Below, piece by piece: positions 52,838 to 63,362 of a DNA stretch of 64,000 nucleotides (position 1 is its first letter; each line of letters opens with the position of its first letter). Origin of the DNA: Odontocerum albicorne. Lineage: Eukaryota; Arthropoda; Insecta; Trichoptera; Odontoceridae. The position numbers and the translations under genes were made by a program. The notes beneath the pieces were generated by a model. The model was given only the letters and a program-made list of their open reading frames with translations. It ran no database searches and was not told the origin of the DNA. The DNA lies in contig OX463842.1 of the NCBI GenBank assembly GCA_949825065.1, positions 51,582,526 through 51,646,525 on the forward strand, written 5' to 3'.

Positions 52838-53048
52838 TTGTAATTTATTTTTAACCAACACTGTTTATTCCACTTTTTTGTGACGGTATAACCCTACCGG
52901 TTTCAAGGCTTTCACCTCATCTTCAGGGAAGCGCCAACAAGAGTCTTGTTTGCGCTCCCCTGAAGATGAGGTGAAAGCCTTGAAACCGGTAGGGTTATAC
53001 CGTCACAAAAAAGTGGAATAAACAGTGTTTGTTAAAAATAAATTACAA
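52838..53048. repeat. Near-perfect ~210-bp palindrome, family F
   Basis: Two ~100-bp arms meet at about 52943. Left arm TGTTTATTCCACTTTTTTGT, GACGGTATAACCCTACCGG, TTTCAAGGCTTTCACCTCAT; the right arm is its reverse complement with few mismatches. The flank to 53090 continues with the outer family block (CCTCCACAACGTTTATGCC). It can form a long hairpin. The right arm contains CTGAAGA ... GAAACCGGTA. Confidence 0.92.
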
Positions 53049-53159
53049 TGTCTTTAAACCTCCACAACGTTTATGCCTTAACTATAAACAACGGTTATAA
53101 TTGTTAAGATCTCTAGTTGATGTGGCGCTAATAGGTGAGTCAAAAACTTTATTTCCTAG

Positions 53160-53330
53160 ATTCATTATAAAATTCTACAAATCCATAGCATTCTCCGATG
53201 TATTAACATTTCGAATGCTTCCAGTCGGTTCATTCTACCAACTTTGAGGGTCCATGATTCCACTACATATAATGACACTGACCAAACGTAGCATTTGACT
53301 ATTCATATTTTACTAAACAGGCTAAATAAA
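53160..53330 (-). pseudogene. LINE fragment, family eta, upstream part
   Basis: The minus strand, in broken frames, gives LVKCYVWSV-, S-W-T-L-K-V-G-R-M-N-like and R-R-M-L-W-I words. It overlaps by about 30 bp the 5' end of the fragment at 52195-52400 (CATTCTCCGRTGTAT), so it is probably a second copy, not the same one split. Confidence 0.5.
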
Positions 53331-53482
53331 TAGATAAAATAATCATAATTTTACTAACTCGGCCTGTTTTTTTTTCATTTTCTGTCAATATGATCCTGAA
53401 ACCAGTTGTCATAAGACTCTTACCCTTGCTGGCTTGCTTCAAACAGCGACTTTAAACGTATTGCAAATATATTTTTTATTAA

Positions 53483-53667
53483 CACTTGCCTTACTGTGCT
53501 AAACAATTCCGCCAGCCACTGTGCTGGACGCTCAGCATCCATTGAAAAATGTATGTTTTAAATTAAAATTATGCAAAATCTGCTAGTCTATTTTTTTGTT
53601 TTTAGTTATAAAATTATTTTACTATGTAAATCCTGGTCACTCATTATCCATCATAGGGCGGCAAGTG
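53483..53667 (+). mobile_element. TTAA-target element, family G, copy 3
   Basis: 185 bp between TTAA at 53479-53482 and 53668-53671. Ends CACTTGCCTTACTGTGCT and CATCATAGGGCGGCAAGTG. Close in sequence to 10050-10265. Confidence 0.87.
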
Positions 53668-54029
53668 TTAAAGGTTACGGTTTATACTTTGTTATTCCAC
53701 TTATAACATTAATCTCCACTACACGTATTACTACTTCATATCTAGGGTGAAGAGAGCCTCGGGATAGGAGGTAGAAATACATGAAGCGGAGATTGATGTT
53801 ATTAGTGAAATAACAAACTTTTATACCACAAATCTATGTAATGATGAAATATGTTTTTCCATAGTTCATACTTTCTTGTTCTTTCCCATCTTTCTTCTCC
53901 TGTAGAAATCTTAAGTGACATAAGTAATTTTTTTTCTATTTTATTGTTTAAATTTTATTTTCTTTTTGAATATAAAATTGGCACTAATCTGTTGGAATTC
54001 TTTTTTGGTTGGAATACATTTTTACATTA

Positions 54030-54490
54030 AAATTTCTTCTAACTTTGTGTGAACTCTTGATTGTGGGTTTTTTTTGTTCTTTTAATTTTGTTGTTTTATA
54101 TCTGTATTTCTTTATACCATATTTTTGTTTTTATTTTTATGATTGTGTGCGGTATTTTATGGGATGAACATTTTTGGTGTTTCTGGAGTGATGATGTGTG
54201 AGGAGTTTGATTTCGCATGATGTTTCCAGTTGTAGTTGAATGTCACTGTTTGTCAGGTTGATGATAAAGTGTCACGGGGTTTTTGTTTTTGTGTAATCGA
54301 AAATCGGAAAGAAGTATCGATTTATTTTTTCATGCTAAATATCCTCAGTGAGATACAGGTAAAAGCCTAGTTTACTGGGGACACAACAAACCCAGATCCA
54401 TTAAAATTGTATGTCCAAATTAAATGACATGTTGTTTTTTTCGCAAGTTATGTATATTTCTTGTCACGTGTAAATGAAATAAAAAAAAGT
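54030..54490 (+). repeat. Interspersed repeat family B, long copy
   Basis: Collinear with 41640-42145 (see that entry), ending in TATATTTCTTGTCACGTG and an AAATGAAATAAAAAAAA tail. The 54491-54844 interval after it holds nothing recognisable. Confidence 0.7.
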
Positions 54491-54844
54491 TGTATTTGTA
54501 TACTTGGCAATAAATATGAATAATAGGTGTCAACAGTTTTACAGTTATAAGTTTTATTTTTAACTGTGAAGCGATAGTAACAAATGTGGAATGGGGTTGG
54601 AATCCAGAATTAAACTGTTAAATTACAGTAAAATGAACCGGATGTAACCTATTACATGCAAATTTGTCTGTAAGAGATCGCATTGGTAAATTGAGAAGTT
54701 GAAAATATATATGACTGGTGAATTTTAATTTATTAAAAATCAAAATGTGTCCGCAACGCACATTATTTTGATCGTTTAGGGTTGTATTGACCAAAGTCTA
54801 CATTTCAGCCCTTATTGAATTAAGCACTTTTGTATATTATTTAT

Positions 54845-55292
54845 AGTTAAGGCATTAACATTGTGGAGGTTTTAAGACATTGTAACTTGTTTTATCAAAC
54901 ACTGTTTATTCCATTTTTTGTAACGGTATACCCCTACCGGTTTCAAGGCTTTCACCTCATCATCAGAGAAGCACAAATAAGACTGAATGCTGCTCGAACT
55001 GGTACCGAGATACGTGCTTCTAATGGTAAATACTCGGGTTGGGGATTAGGAGTTGGGGAAGGAATGGGACAACCACGGCGAGCAACAGAAAGATTCTTGG
55101 GATATGTGTAGTCCCCAACCCGTCTCCACCCCAAACGTTTACCGATATAAGCGTGTATCTTGATACCAGTTCGAACATAATTCAGTCTTGTTTGTGGTCC
55201 CCTGATGATGAAGTGTAAGCCTTGAAATAGGTAGGTTTATACCGTTACAAAAAGTGGACTAAACAGTGTTTGATAAAACAAATTACGAGGAC
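54845..55292. repeat. Family F, full palindromic copy with centre
   Basis: The left arm runs from TTAAGGCATTAACATTGTGG to GAACTGGTACCGAGATACG. The centre is GGTTGGGGATTAGGAGTTGG, then AGATTCTTGGGATATGTG and CCCCAACCCGTCTCC. The right arm is inverted: CCAGTTCGAACATAATTCAG, CCCCTGATGATGAAGTG, TAGGTTTATACCGTTACAAA and AGTGGACTAAACAGTGTTTG. Probably the most complete form of the family (about 448 bp). Confidence 0.8.
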
Positions 55293-55399
55293 TTTTGTGT
55301 TCACATGTGTCAAACTTTAAATGGTTTGAAATTATCTTATGGTTAAATAAAATACATATATAAATGCTATCACGCCTTTTCCTAGTTTGAATAGACACA

Positions 55400-55545
55400 A
55401 AGAACAGAACGACATTTTTTCCGATCACTATATTCTTCCTTTCTCTCCTACACATATCTAAAACTTCTCATATAACACGTTTTAATTGTCTAACTCCTTA
55501 AATTTTCTTTAAAAAATTCATTCACTTGGTTCAACCGTATGTACA
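55400..55545 (-). pseudogene. LINE family-gamma terminal fragment (uncertain)
   Basis: The plus strand contains CTTCCTTTCTCTCCTACAC and AATTCATTCACTTGGTTCAA, complements of the family's RGRPR...NQVNEIL-type stretch. Short and degenerate. Confidence 0.35.
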
Positions 55546-56002
55546 GGGTCTATAAAACATACCATCATATATGATAAATATATGCGTCGTATGTATTTAA
55601 CTGAAGTATCAATTTCCTGAAGAAAATGGTTGAAAATCTGAACTGAGGATAAATACTACCCTTATTAGATACTAGCCTTACTTTGGATTTTTGCCCAATC
55701 ATATTTAAGATAAAATGGGAAATGACAAAAATTAACCATGACCATTATTTCTCCGATAGTGAACTTTTTATTGTTATATTTTAATGTCTCTTTTTCTTTG
55801 TCGTAGCCTCATTGTTAAGGAACGGGACCTACAAATTATAGAGCATTGTTAAATAGTTTTCTTAAGAATAATATTGCGGGGGTTTTCCATTGCTTTCCGT
55901 CCCACAGTAAATGCTTTAGGAATTATATACATGTTGGATTATTATATTATATGAGTAATGATGCCGATACTAAGTATTTCGGGGTTAGTTTTAGGTTTCA
56001 GA
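55546..56002. other. No gene seen
   Basis: AT-rich. No recognised element. Confidence 0.4.
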
Positions 56003-56562
56003 GGAAATGTGCACTTGTAGATCTTAAGTGGGAGCAGGAGAGTTTAGAAATGTGCACTTGTAGATCTTTAGTGGGAGCAGGAGAGTTTAGAAATGTGCAC
56101 TTGTAGATCTTAAGTGGGAGCAGGAGAGTTTAGAAATGTGCACTTGTAGATCTTAAGTGGGAGCAGGAGAGTTTAGAAATGTGCACTTGTAGATCTTAAG
56201 TGGGAGCAGGAGAGTTTAGAAATGTGCACTTGTAGACCTTAAGTGGGAGCAGGAGAGTTTAGAAATGTGCACTTGTAGATCCTAAGTGGGAGCAGGAGAG
56301 TTTAGAAATGTGCACTTGTAGATCTTAAGTGGGAGCAGGAGAGTTTAGAAATGTGCACTTGTAGACCTTAAGTGGGAGCAGGAGAGTTTAGAAATGTGCA
56401 CTTGTAGATCTTAAGTGGGAGCAGGAGAGTTTAGAAATGTGCACTTGTAGACCTTAAGTGGGAGAAGGAGAGTTTAGAAATGTGCACTTGTAGATCTTAA
56501 GTCGGAGCAGGAGAGTTTAGAAATGTGCACTTGTAGATCTTTAGAGAGAGTAGGAGAGTTTA
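56003..56562. repeat. 43-bp minisatellite, 13 copies
   Basis: The unit is AGAAATGTGCACTTGTAGAT, CTTAAGTGGGAGCAGGAGAG, TTT. Copies are nearly identical, with variants CTTA/CCTA, GATC/GACC, and a diverged first and last unit. 43 is not a multiple of three, so it is not a coding repeat. The unit contains the palindrome GTGCAC. Confidence 0.96.
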
Positions 56563-57960
56563 GGAATATTTTGGGATATGCTAATGTGTTGGAAGGATAA
56601 AGAGAGATGATAGGGAAAATCATAATTAACCAGCTTCTGAAGCAGAATTAATCAGTTTCTTCGCCCTTCCACCAACTTTAGCCAACATTCCCACCAAAAT
56701 TACGGAATATGACCACTGTACGTACCCTGATAGCTACTTGGAGCCAAATGTGAAGAGTTCAAAGTGTCAGCAGACCAGCAGCTGAGTACTTTCTTGGTGG
56801 CCCTAGTCTAGCCAATACTGTTCACAATGTAATACCACTCAAAATCTCGCTGCACCCTGAATTATCGAATCAAGATTATTTTACTTAAAACGCTTTTATG
56901 TATCTGGTTCATACAAAAAAAAATGGTTGCATTTACATACATTTTTTTCCAGCAATTTTTTTTTGCATTATTGCTTGACAATATTATCCAATCCAGTTTT
57001 TGAAGTAAAACTTCTATAGGCGCGGTAGAGCAAACCGGTCTGAACGTCACGAAAAGTGAAACGCTTCCCGCGTATTCTCGCGTCATTTAGAAAATTTACA
57101 CTCTAAATTATTTGTATCATACTTCAGCTATAAACCCATAATTTCTTTCTTGGAGTATAAATCTATGGAAATTGATGAATAAATAAAAAAATATATATGT
57201 TTTTATTTAATTAAGAGAGACTTTCTTCAATTAAATTCCATATAATCATTTTTTATTTAATTAAGAGAGATTTTCTTGAATTAAATTCCACATAACCATT
57301 TCCTTATCTTAAAAAAAATCGTAAGCAAATGGAAAAAAGAGCAATGCATAAAATCATGTTTTCCTAGAAGCAAAGAAGTTTCACTTCTACCGCGCGAGAG
57401 TCTCACGCATGTATGTTTTTAGTTTATTTCTATGGTTCTTACTATATAACTATTATTAATTTTTATACATTTATTTATCAATTATACCAGGTCTTAGGTT
57501 TACTAATGACCTATTTAAAATTTGAACTCCATTACTCTCAATACTAACGTAAAATGAATATATTTCATTTTAGCAAAAAGTTTTTTTTCCATATTAATAA
57601 AATATCAATGTGTCTTCTGAGAAAAAAAAGAACTTTCGGAAAACATAAAAAAACTGATGTATTGAATCCCCCAATATTTGAAGAATCGATTACGTAACCG
57701 ATTTACAGCTCTCAAAAGGATTGGCGCTGATACCTTACAAGTAAACTTCTCTATATGCTATACGATAAAATATAATCCCACTCCAAGAGTCAATAAAATA
57801 TCTATATAACACGTTCAGCAGGAATCTCCGATATTCTGATGGAGATACTCGTATCAGCGTGAACACCCCCGCCGGCACCATCCAGGACCTCGCTTCTTAA
57901 GAGTGGCGGATTGAAAGGGGTCGTTTCTCATTTACGGAGCCCTTAGCCACAACATCTATA
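56563..57960. other. No gene seen; 52-bp duplication at 57.2 kb
   Basis: TTTTTATTTAATTAAGAGAG plus ATTAAATTCCA occurs twice in tandem at about 57200-57305. TTCTACCGCGC words near 57020 and 57395 are in opposite orientation and could be remnants of inverted ends. Nothing coding is recognised. Confidence 0.4.
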
Positions 57961-57962
57961 CA

Positions 57963-58042
57963 ACCTCTTTCAAGACCTTGACAGCAAAATATTTATTAAT
58001 AACCATAAATATTTTCTCGTCAAGGTCTTAGAGGAAGGTTAA
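57963..58042. repeat. 80-bp inverted repeat (hairpin)
   Basis: AAGACCTTGAC at 57972 pairs with GTCAAGGTCTT at 58020, and AAAATATTTA with TAAATATTTT inside it. Outer AACCTC/GAGG...GGTT also pair. The loop is about 10 bp. Confidence 0.85.
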
Positions 58043-58059
58043 CTCTCTAAATTTCAATA

Positions 58060-58320
58060 AAAGAACATTGTTATTTTTTTTATAAAACACTGTATATTTC
58101 ACTTTATGTAACGGTCTAATCCTACCGGTTTCAAGGCTTTCTTTCACCTTATCATTAGAAGAGCACAAACAATAGTCTTCTTTGTGCTCTCCTGATGATA
58201 AGGTAAAAGGCTTGAAACCGGTAGGATTAAACCGTTACATAAAGTGGAATAAACAGTGTTTAATAAAATATATTACAATGTCTTTAAACCTCCACAATGT
58301 TAATGCTTTAAATATCAATA
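58060..58320. repeat. ~220-bp palindrome, family F
   Basis: Left arm CACTTTATGTAACGGTCTAA, TCCTACCGGTTTCAAGGC; right arm GGCTTGAAACCGGTAGGATT, AAACCGTTACATAAAGTGG. Centre at about 58170. The right flank carries the outer block CCTCCACAATGTTAATGC. The right arm has CTGATGA ... GAAACCGGTA. Confidence 0.9.
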
Positions 58321-58634
58321 TTACAATAAAAAGAATTGAATTCAGTATTATTGATGGATCAAAATGAATTACAAATAAAGCAATATTACTTCAGTGTAAA
58401 GATAGGAAGGTGGTGGCTGTGACCTTGTTTGATTAAGTACTTCCCTGCATTTGCATTTATTTATAAAAATATATTCGTAAAAAAAACACAGAAGCCTTAC
58501 TAAGGGTAGACGAACAACTAATAAACCTTTGTAGATCTTCTGTAGTGTAGTCAATTTCGGTGAAGTGTAGTGTTTGACTTTAGATGTAGTGTAGTGTGTT
58601 TCTGTAATGCTGATCATTTTGTCGTTAGGTGTTA
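58321..58634. other. No gene seen
   Basis: A 98-codon antisense frame across this interval and the mariner end has no known domain. Confidence 0.4.
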
Positions 58635-59247
58635 ACATAAGTTGTGTCCGTTTTTTTTTTTTCAAATTTAATTATTAGCACCAAAAATAAAATAAAATGG
58701 TAAAGGTTATACGTCATTCGAAAGAAATTTTTCTGCTCTACAAGATATTGTGTTTGCTTTTACGTTACATATATTATTTTATTTGATTACAACTTTCAAA
58801 ATGGAATGTCAAGTAGACGAAAGTGAGCATTTTCGACACCTCTTTCTGTTCGCGTTCAATCGAGGGAATAAAGCTGCCGAAGCTGCTCCCGACATTTGCG
58901 AAGTGAAGATGCTATGAATGTGTGAAGATGCTATGAATGTGTGAAGATGCTATGAATGAAAGGACAGCCCGTCGATGGTTTTTCCTTCAATAATGACGTC
59001 GGATTGCGGACATGGTTGGACGAATTTCTCAAGTCAAGATCGGATGGTTTTTATCTCACAGGCATTGAAAAATTTTTTGAACGTTGGCAAAAAATTGTAA
59101 ATAATGAAGGAGAATACATTATTGACTAATTTGTTGGAAAATAATGAAGGAAAATACTCGTACATTATTGACTAATTTGCTGTAACTTTTTTTGTTTGTG
59201 TCCTCTTGTTCTCTTCATTTGAAAAAAAAAACGGACACAACTTATGT
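58635..59247 (+). mobile_element. Internally deleted mariner element (613 bp)
   Basis: Perfect terminal inverted repeats ACATAAGTTGTGTCCG plus a T-run, and the complement at the right, with TA duplicated at 58633-58634 and 59248-59249. The left part encodes the start of the transposase (ATG then ECQVDESEHFRHLFLFAFNR). A 19-bp word (GTGAAGATGCTATGAATGT) is repeated three times at 58903-58960 and breaks the frame. The catalytic centre is deleted, and the C-terminus remains: DVGLRTWLDEFLKSRSDGFY, LTGIEKFFERWQKIV, NNEGEYIID, stop. Same family as 13666-14232 and 20282-20681. Confidence 0.9.
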
Positions 59248-59249
59248 TA

Positions 59250-60180
59250 ACACGCAATATAATTCTTCTTTTAAAATTATACCTATTTCGCCAAAGCCAA
59301 TCAAAAGGCACTTAAATTTTATCAAATTTTGAAGAATATAAACACAGTTTATAAACATGTTGAAGACACTGGTGTTTTTTTGGGTTTTGTTCTAAAAAAA
59401 TCAATCGAGATATTAAGACATTATTTTCCTTAACAAGACAGTTTGGTTATGAAACTGAGAAAAATTCTTTACATCACGTATCTCAAAGCGTTTCATTTAA
59501 TTTTGCATACATAAAGTGCGGGATAGAATATGCTTTTGTTTTTTTTTAATTATGCATTTTAATAAATGTTGAACACGACCTATTTCCTTTATTCCTAATG
59601 AGGTAACGTTAAAAATAAGGGTTGATGACCGGTCAAAATGCCGTAATAATATTTTTTTTCAACTCTTAGCAATCGCGTATAGAAAAATCAAATAACACAT
59701 GATCGATAGGTTCTTTACCTTGATCATACTGACCAAATCCTTAAAAACTGTCTAGTATGTGGACACGACTTGCAACAGAAGCATGATTATTTTTTTGCTC
59801 AATACACCACTTAGGCCTAAAAGTTTTCAGTCTGAACAAATTAAAGCGTCTATATGCAGGCTTATAAAAGACGCATTGTCGCGTTATATTCTAAAATTTC
59901 TTGCAAAACAACGGATTGCCCTGACAGAAAAAAGACGACGTTTAATTTTGCAGAACTTTTCCATTCTTTTGTAGTATTTTATCCTATCAATATTTATGAG
60001 TATTAATATTTAAGAGCTCTTGTTCTTGTTCTTAGTTGAGTCTCTGATTCCTTAAAACGTACTTCTTTTTTTAAGTATTGGAAATAATTATCTTGGGAAT
60101 ATGCTCGTATTTCTTCAACAAAATAATGATTTTTTTCGAAATGCAGCTTTATTTTGTTAATTACATATTTTAAACATGTA
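59250..60180. other. No gene seen
   Basis: AT-rich. Short frames without motifs. Confidence 0.4.
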
Positions 60181-60184
60181 TTAA

Positions 60185-60467
60185 CCTGTACACCGCGTTA
60201 AAAATCAAATTCCACGACTCCTGTGCGCGGCACAATTTCGGCGTTTTTTAATTTCTAAGTTTAAACGCGTATTTTGTTTAGAACCACTGATATTTGATTA
60301 CACCACCAAGTAAATATGACATTCAAGTAATTTTCTGATAATAAATAATAGTCATTACTCTTAAGGAGACTCATTAAATAAAGGAGATAAACTAAACATT
60401 ACGTAAAATACACAAAGGAATGCTACAGATCAGATCACAGGCGTTTGTGCTTCCCGTGAGGAACACG
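60185..60467 (+). mobile_element. TTAA-target element, family C, copy 2
   Basis: 283 bp between TTAA at 60181-60184 and 60468-60471. Ends CCTGTACACCGCGTTAAAAA and TTCCCGTGAGGAACACG. It shares long stretches with the inverted, longer copy at 10373-10987. Confidence 0.85.
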
Positions 60468-60471
60468 TTAA

Positions 60472-61045
60472 AATATTAAAAAATACCTCACTATTGTATT
60501 ACGATCTCTAATTGTTTTTATTGTTTATAATGTTTATTTGAGTTTTTTTATAACTTACATGATGCTAAATAGTGAGCAAAATTACAATTTTTTTAACACA
60601 GTCCGTAGAATGTGGATCACCTGTAAGATTGGGTTCTAGACACTGACCTAGTTGTTTTCCATTGAAATAACGTCCCTGGACGGGGTGTAATGAAGGTGTC
60701 ATTTTATAAGAGATTTTTATGTATGCTCGTGTTGCGGGGATGATGTCATGTGTTTTACGGCTACTCGTGAGCATACTATTGAACTAGATTCCACTTGACG
60801 TGGAGAGAGAACCTTGTATTGAAACTCGTATTGAATCTTGTATTTGCAGAATTTGAAAATACTCTTCTGACACATTTATACGATTTCAGCTTCAAAACAC
60901 GTTTTATTTACATGAGTGATAAAAACTTTTTTATTTATTCACGATTCCTTTCAACAAATTCAAATTGCTGATACAACATATTGAAAAGCGTGGCTTGGAA
61001 GATAATATTATATTCGTCAATAATAATCAAAACAATATATTTTTT
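60472..61045. other. No gene recognised
   Basis: The minus-strand frame 60565-60774 (about 70 codons; block SLHPVQGRYFNGKQLGQCLE) looks protein-like but matches no family I know and has no good context. Left uncalled. Confidence 0.35.
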
Positions 61046-61170
61046 ATAGAGTTCTAGTCTAATTTGCACTCAAATCCTCTGTAATATATTCGATCGTTGG
61101 AAGAAGTTAATGCAATAAGTCCGCTAAGTTATACTGTAAACAATGAAAGTGAAATGCAATACAATAATTT
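61046..61170 (+). mobile_element. SINE 3' fragment, diverged
   Basis: TTCTAGTCTAATTTGCACTC corresponds to the SINE middle; GTTGGAAGAAGTTAATGCAA, TAAGTCCGCTAAGTTATACT and GTAAACAATGAAAGTG to the tail. The head is not recognisable. Confidence 0.5.
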
Positions 61171-62257
61171 ACAAACTTTTGCATCAAAAGCCACTGTAAA
61201 AGGCATCTAACTCACAGTTCACAAACGCACGTGTTTTAAAATACTACCGCACGTGAACAAGCAACAACAATTGCAAACGCCTTTCGCCTGAAACTATTGT
61301 TGACAAACGAACTCTCAAACTAAACCCACTTTTAATGTATTTTTTGGATAGCAAAGGACACTGAACACAATGTTACCGAACGGAAAAAAAACGATTTACC
61401 AAGTAGGCCACGAATGTCGTCAGTGATAAAATTATGCACATATATATAAATATGTTATTTAGATTGCGCAGTTTCTTAATATTATATTGTTTATTTAATA
61501 TTCTTCAGCCCTTGAAAATAACCCTTTTTGGGAGGTCTTCAAATCAAAATTCATGATTATGTATGAACATTCCACTTCACCTAAATCCAAAGGTATTAAT
61601 TAATATCACATATCAGAAGAAATACAAAGGCCTCTTTGTAAGTCATCTTCCTTTGGTAAGTTTTCTAACCGAATATGTTTTTTATAAACATGTTTAGATT
61701 TAGGGAAGTATTTTATTTAATGGCTACTGCCACAACACTCCTCAATAATGGCGGGTTAAAGAATGCTCTTGAGGAAAGTGTTGTGTCTAAACGGTGCAAT
61801 ATAGATTGTCCTTTTATTATTATTAATACAATATCAAGAACACCTTGCTTTTGTATTTATTGAAAGCCAATTCTTAAGTCTCACAAAATAAATTAATATG
61901 GAATGGGTATAAAAACTAGGATACCATAATGAAATGAATAATAGTTCTACAATTCTCTAGAGAGTTGACAGAATAATACTCCCTTTGATATTTGGAAGTA
62001 AATCCAGATGGTGACTAGAAAATTATTCTTCAAGATAATGTGACAAGGCATAGTAACTAATCAATCAGTATTTTTTTTTATAATAGTTTAGTCAAGAAGC
62101 TGAATAAAAAAGAAAAAAAAATAAAATTGAAAAGCTTCTAAATTTAAGAGTCTGTTTATATAGCAAATAACTTTCAACATGAAATTTCGTGTCTCGAGAT
62201 ATTTCATCGGTTCAAAACTGTATTTAGCAAAGTAATAAAAACATATTATTTATTGGT
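61171..62257. other. No gene seen
   Basis: AT-rich. No recognised element. Confidence 0.4.
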
Positions 62258-62479
62258 AAAGCGTTATTAATGGAAAGGTTTAAAGGTATTGCAATAAGTT
62301 GAATAAAATACTGTTTATCACTTAAGATAAAATAATATCTCTACCGGTTTCAAGGGTTTTCAACTTGTCATCAAAAGAACACAAACGAAGTCTTGTTTTT
62401 GCTCCCCTGTCGACGAGATAAAACCCTTAAAACTGTTATGGTTATAACTTTATCTGAAGTGAAAAAAAACAGTGGTTTA
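62258..62479. repeat. Family F palindrome, diverged subtype, unit 1
   Basis: AATACTGTTTATCACTTAAG, CTCTACCGGTTTCAAGGG, then an inverted CCCCTGTCGACGAGATAAAA, CCCTTAAAACTGTTATGGTT. Lower arm identity than at 52.8 or 58.1 kb. It ends exactly at the TTAA that flanks the next element. Confidence 0.75.
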
Positions 62480-62483
62480 TTAA

Positions 62484-63155
62484 CCACTGTTTGTGTAACT
62501 AGTACACATTGTTTATCAAAACTTTAATATCTGTATAAATATAATAAATACTGGCTTCAGATTTGAGGTATTCCTCCGTAATACATTTACGCATTGAATA
62601 AAAAAAAATTAATAATAATTAGCACTTATCAGCCACATCAGAGATATTTTGTGAAAATCGGGAATACATTCACCAATACAATCAAACGTGTGCCAGTGTG
62701 CGACGTAGGTATATTCATTTAAAAAAAACCACTATGGGTGAGTAACCGACGGTATTCACGTCTCACTCTCACTCTACTTCGGTATATGGGAACGTAAGAA
62801 ATAGAATCTCAGTTCGCTCGCTTTTCTTGCTACAGTAACATAGCTTTCGGGCAGCCATTTGAGGTGGTTGCATCGTCCATTTTGTAAACGTCGGCCGATG
62901 TTTTTTTTTTCATGTTTTAAGCAATTAAATTTTAATTATTATCACTTTTGACTTCACATTTAATTAATTTAAGCGATTGGCTATGAATATTCTTATTTTA
63001 TATTATGTTGCTATTTTATACTATATTGCTATCAATAAACCTGTATTTATTTATTTATTTTCTGATTTTAAATCGCTCATTTTTACACGTGTATTGACGT
63101 GTATTGAATACACAGCACCGGAACGCGTAGATTTTTTAGCACAAGAAGGGGAAGG
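62484..63155 (-). mobile_element. TTAA-target element, family E, copy 6, with nested insertion
   Basis: Flanked by TTAA at 62480-62483 and 63156-63159. The left terminus is shortened (CCACTGTTTGTGTAACTAG instead of the usual CCTTTC...CTGTGATG). A ~65-bp segment at about 62998-63062 (TTGCTATCAATAAACCTGTA then ATTTATTTATTT) is absent from the other copies and looks like a retroposed tail. The word CGTGTATTGA is duplicated at 63088-63107. Confidence 0.82.
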
Positions 63156-63335
63156 TTAATAAAACGCTGTTCATCACTTAAGGTAACGGAATACCTCTAC
63201 CAGTTTCAAGGTTTTCAACTCCTCATCAACAGAGCACAAACAAAGTCTTGTTCTTGCTCACCTGTCGACGAGATAAAGCCCTTAAAACCGTCATGGTTAT
63301 AAATGTACCTTATCGTGGAAAAAACCATGTTGTAT
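63156..63335. repeat. Family F palindrome, diverged subtype, unit 2
   Basis: AAAACGCTGTTCATCACTTA, CTCTACCAGTTTCAAGG, inverted CTGTCGACGAGATAAAGCCC, TTAAAACCGTCATGGTTATA. Same subtype and orientation as 62258-62479, so the two units were adjacent before the TTAA element landed between them. Confidence 0.72.
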
Positions 63336-63362
63336 TAAACAAATAAATATATAATATTATAT

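Noticed and set aside
57010..57420. Inverted ends of a transposon around TTCTACCGCGC words
   Set aside because: Match is short and imperfect, and no target duplication was found.
60565..60774. Minus-strand frame with block SLHPVQGRYFNGKQLGQCLE as a gene
   Set aside because: Looks somewhat protein-like, but short, without known domain, context or promoter; not supportable.
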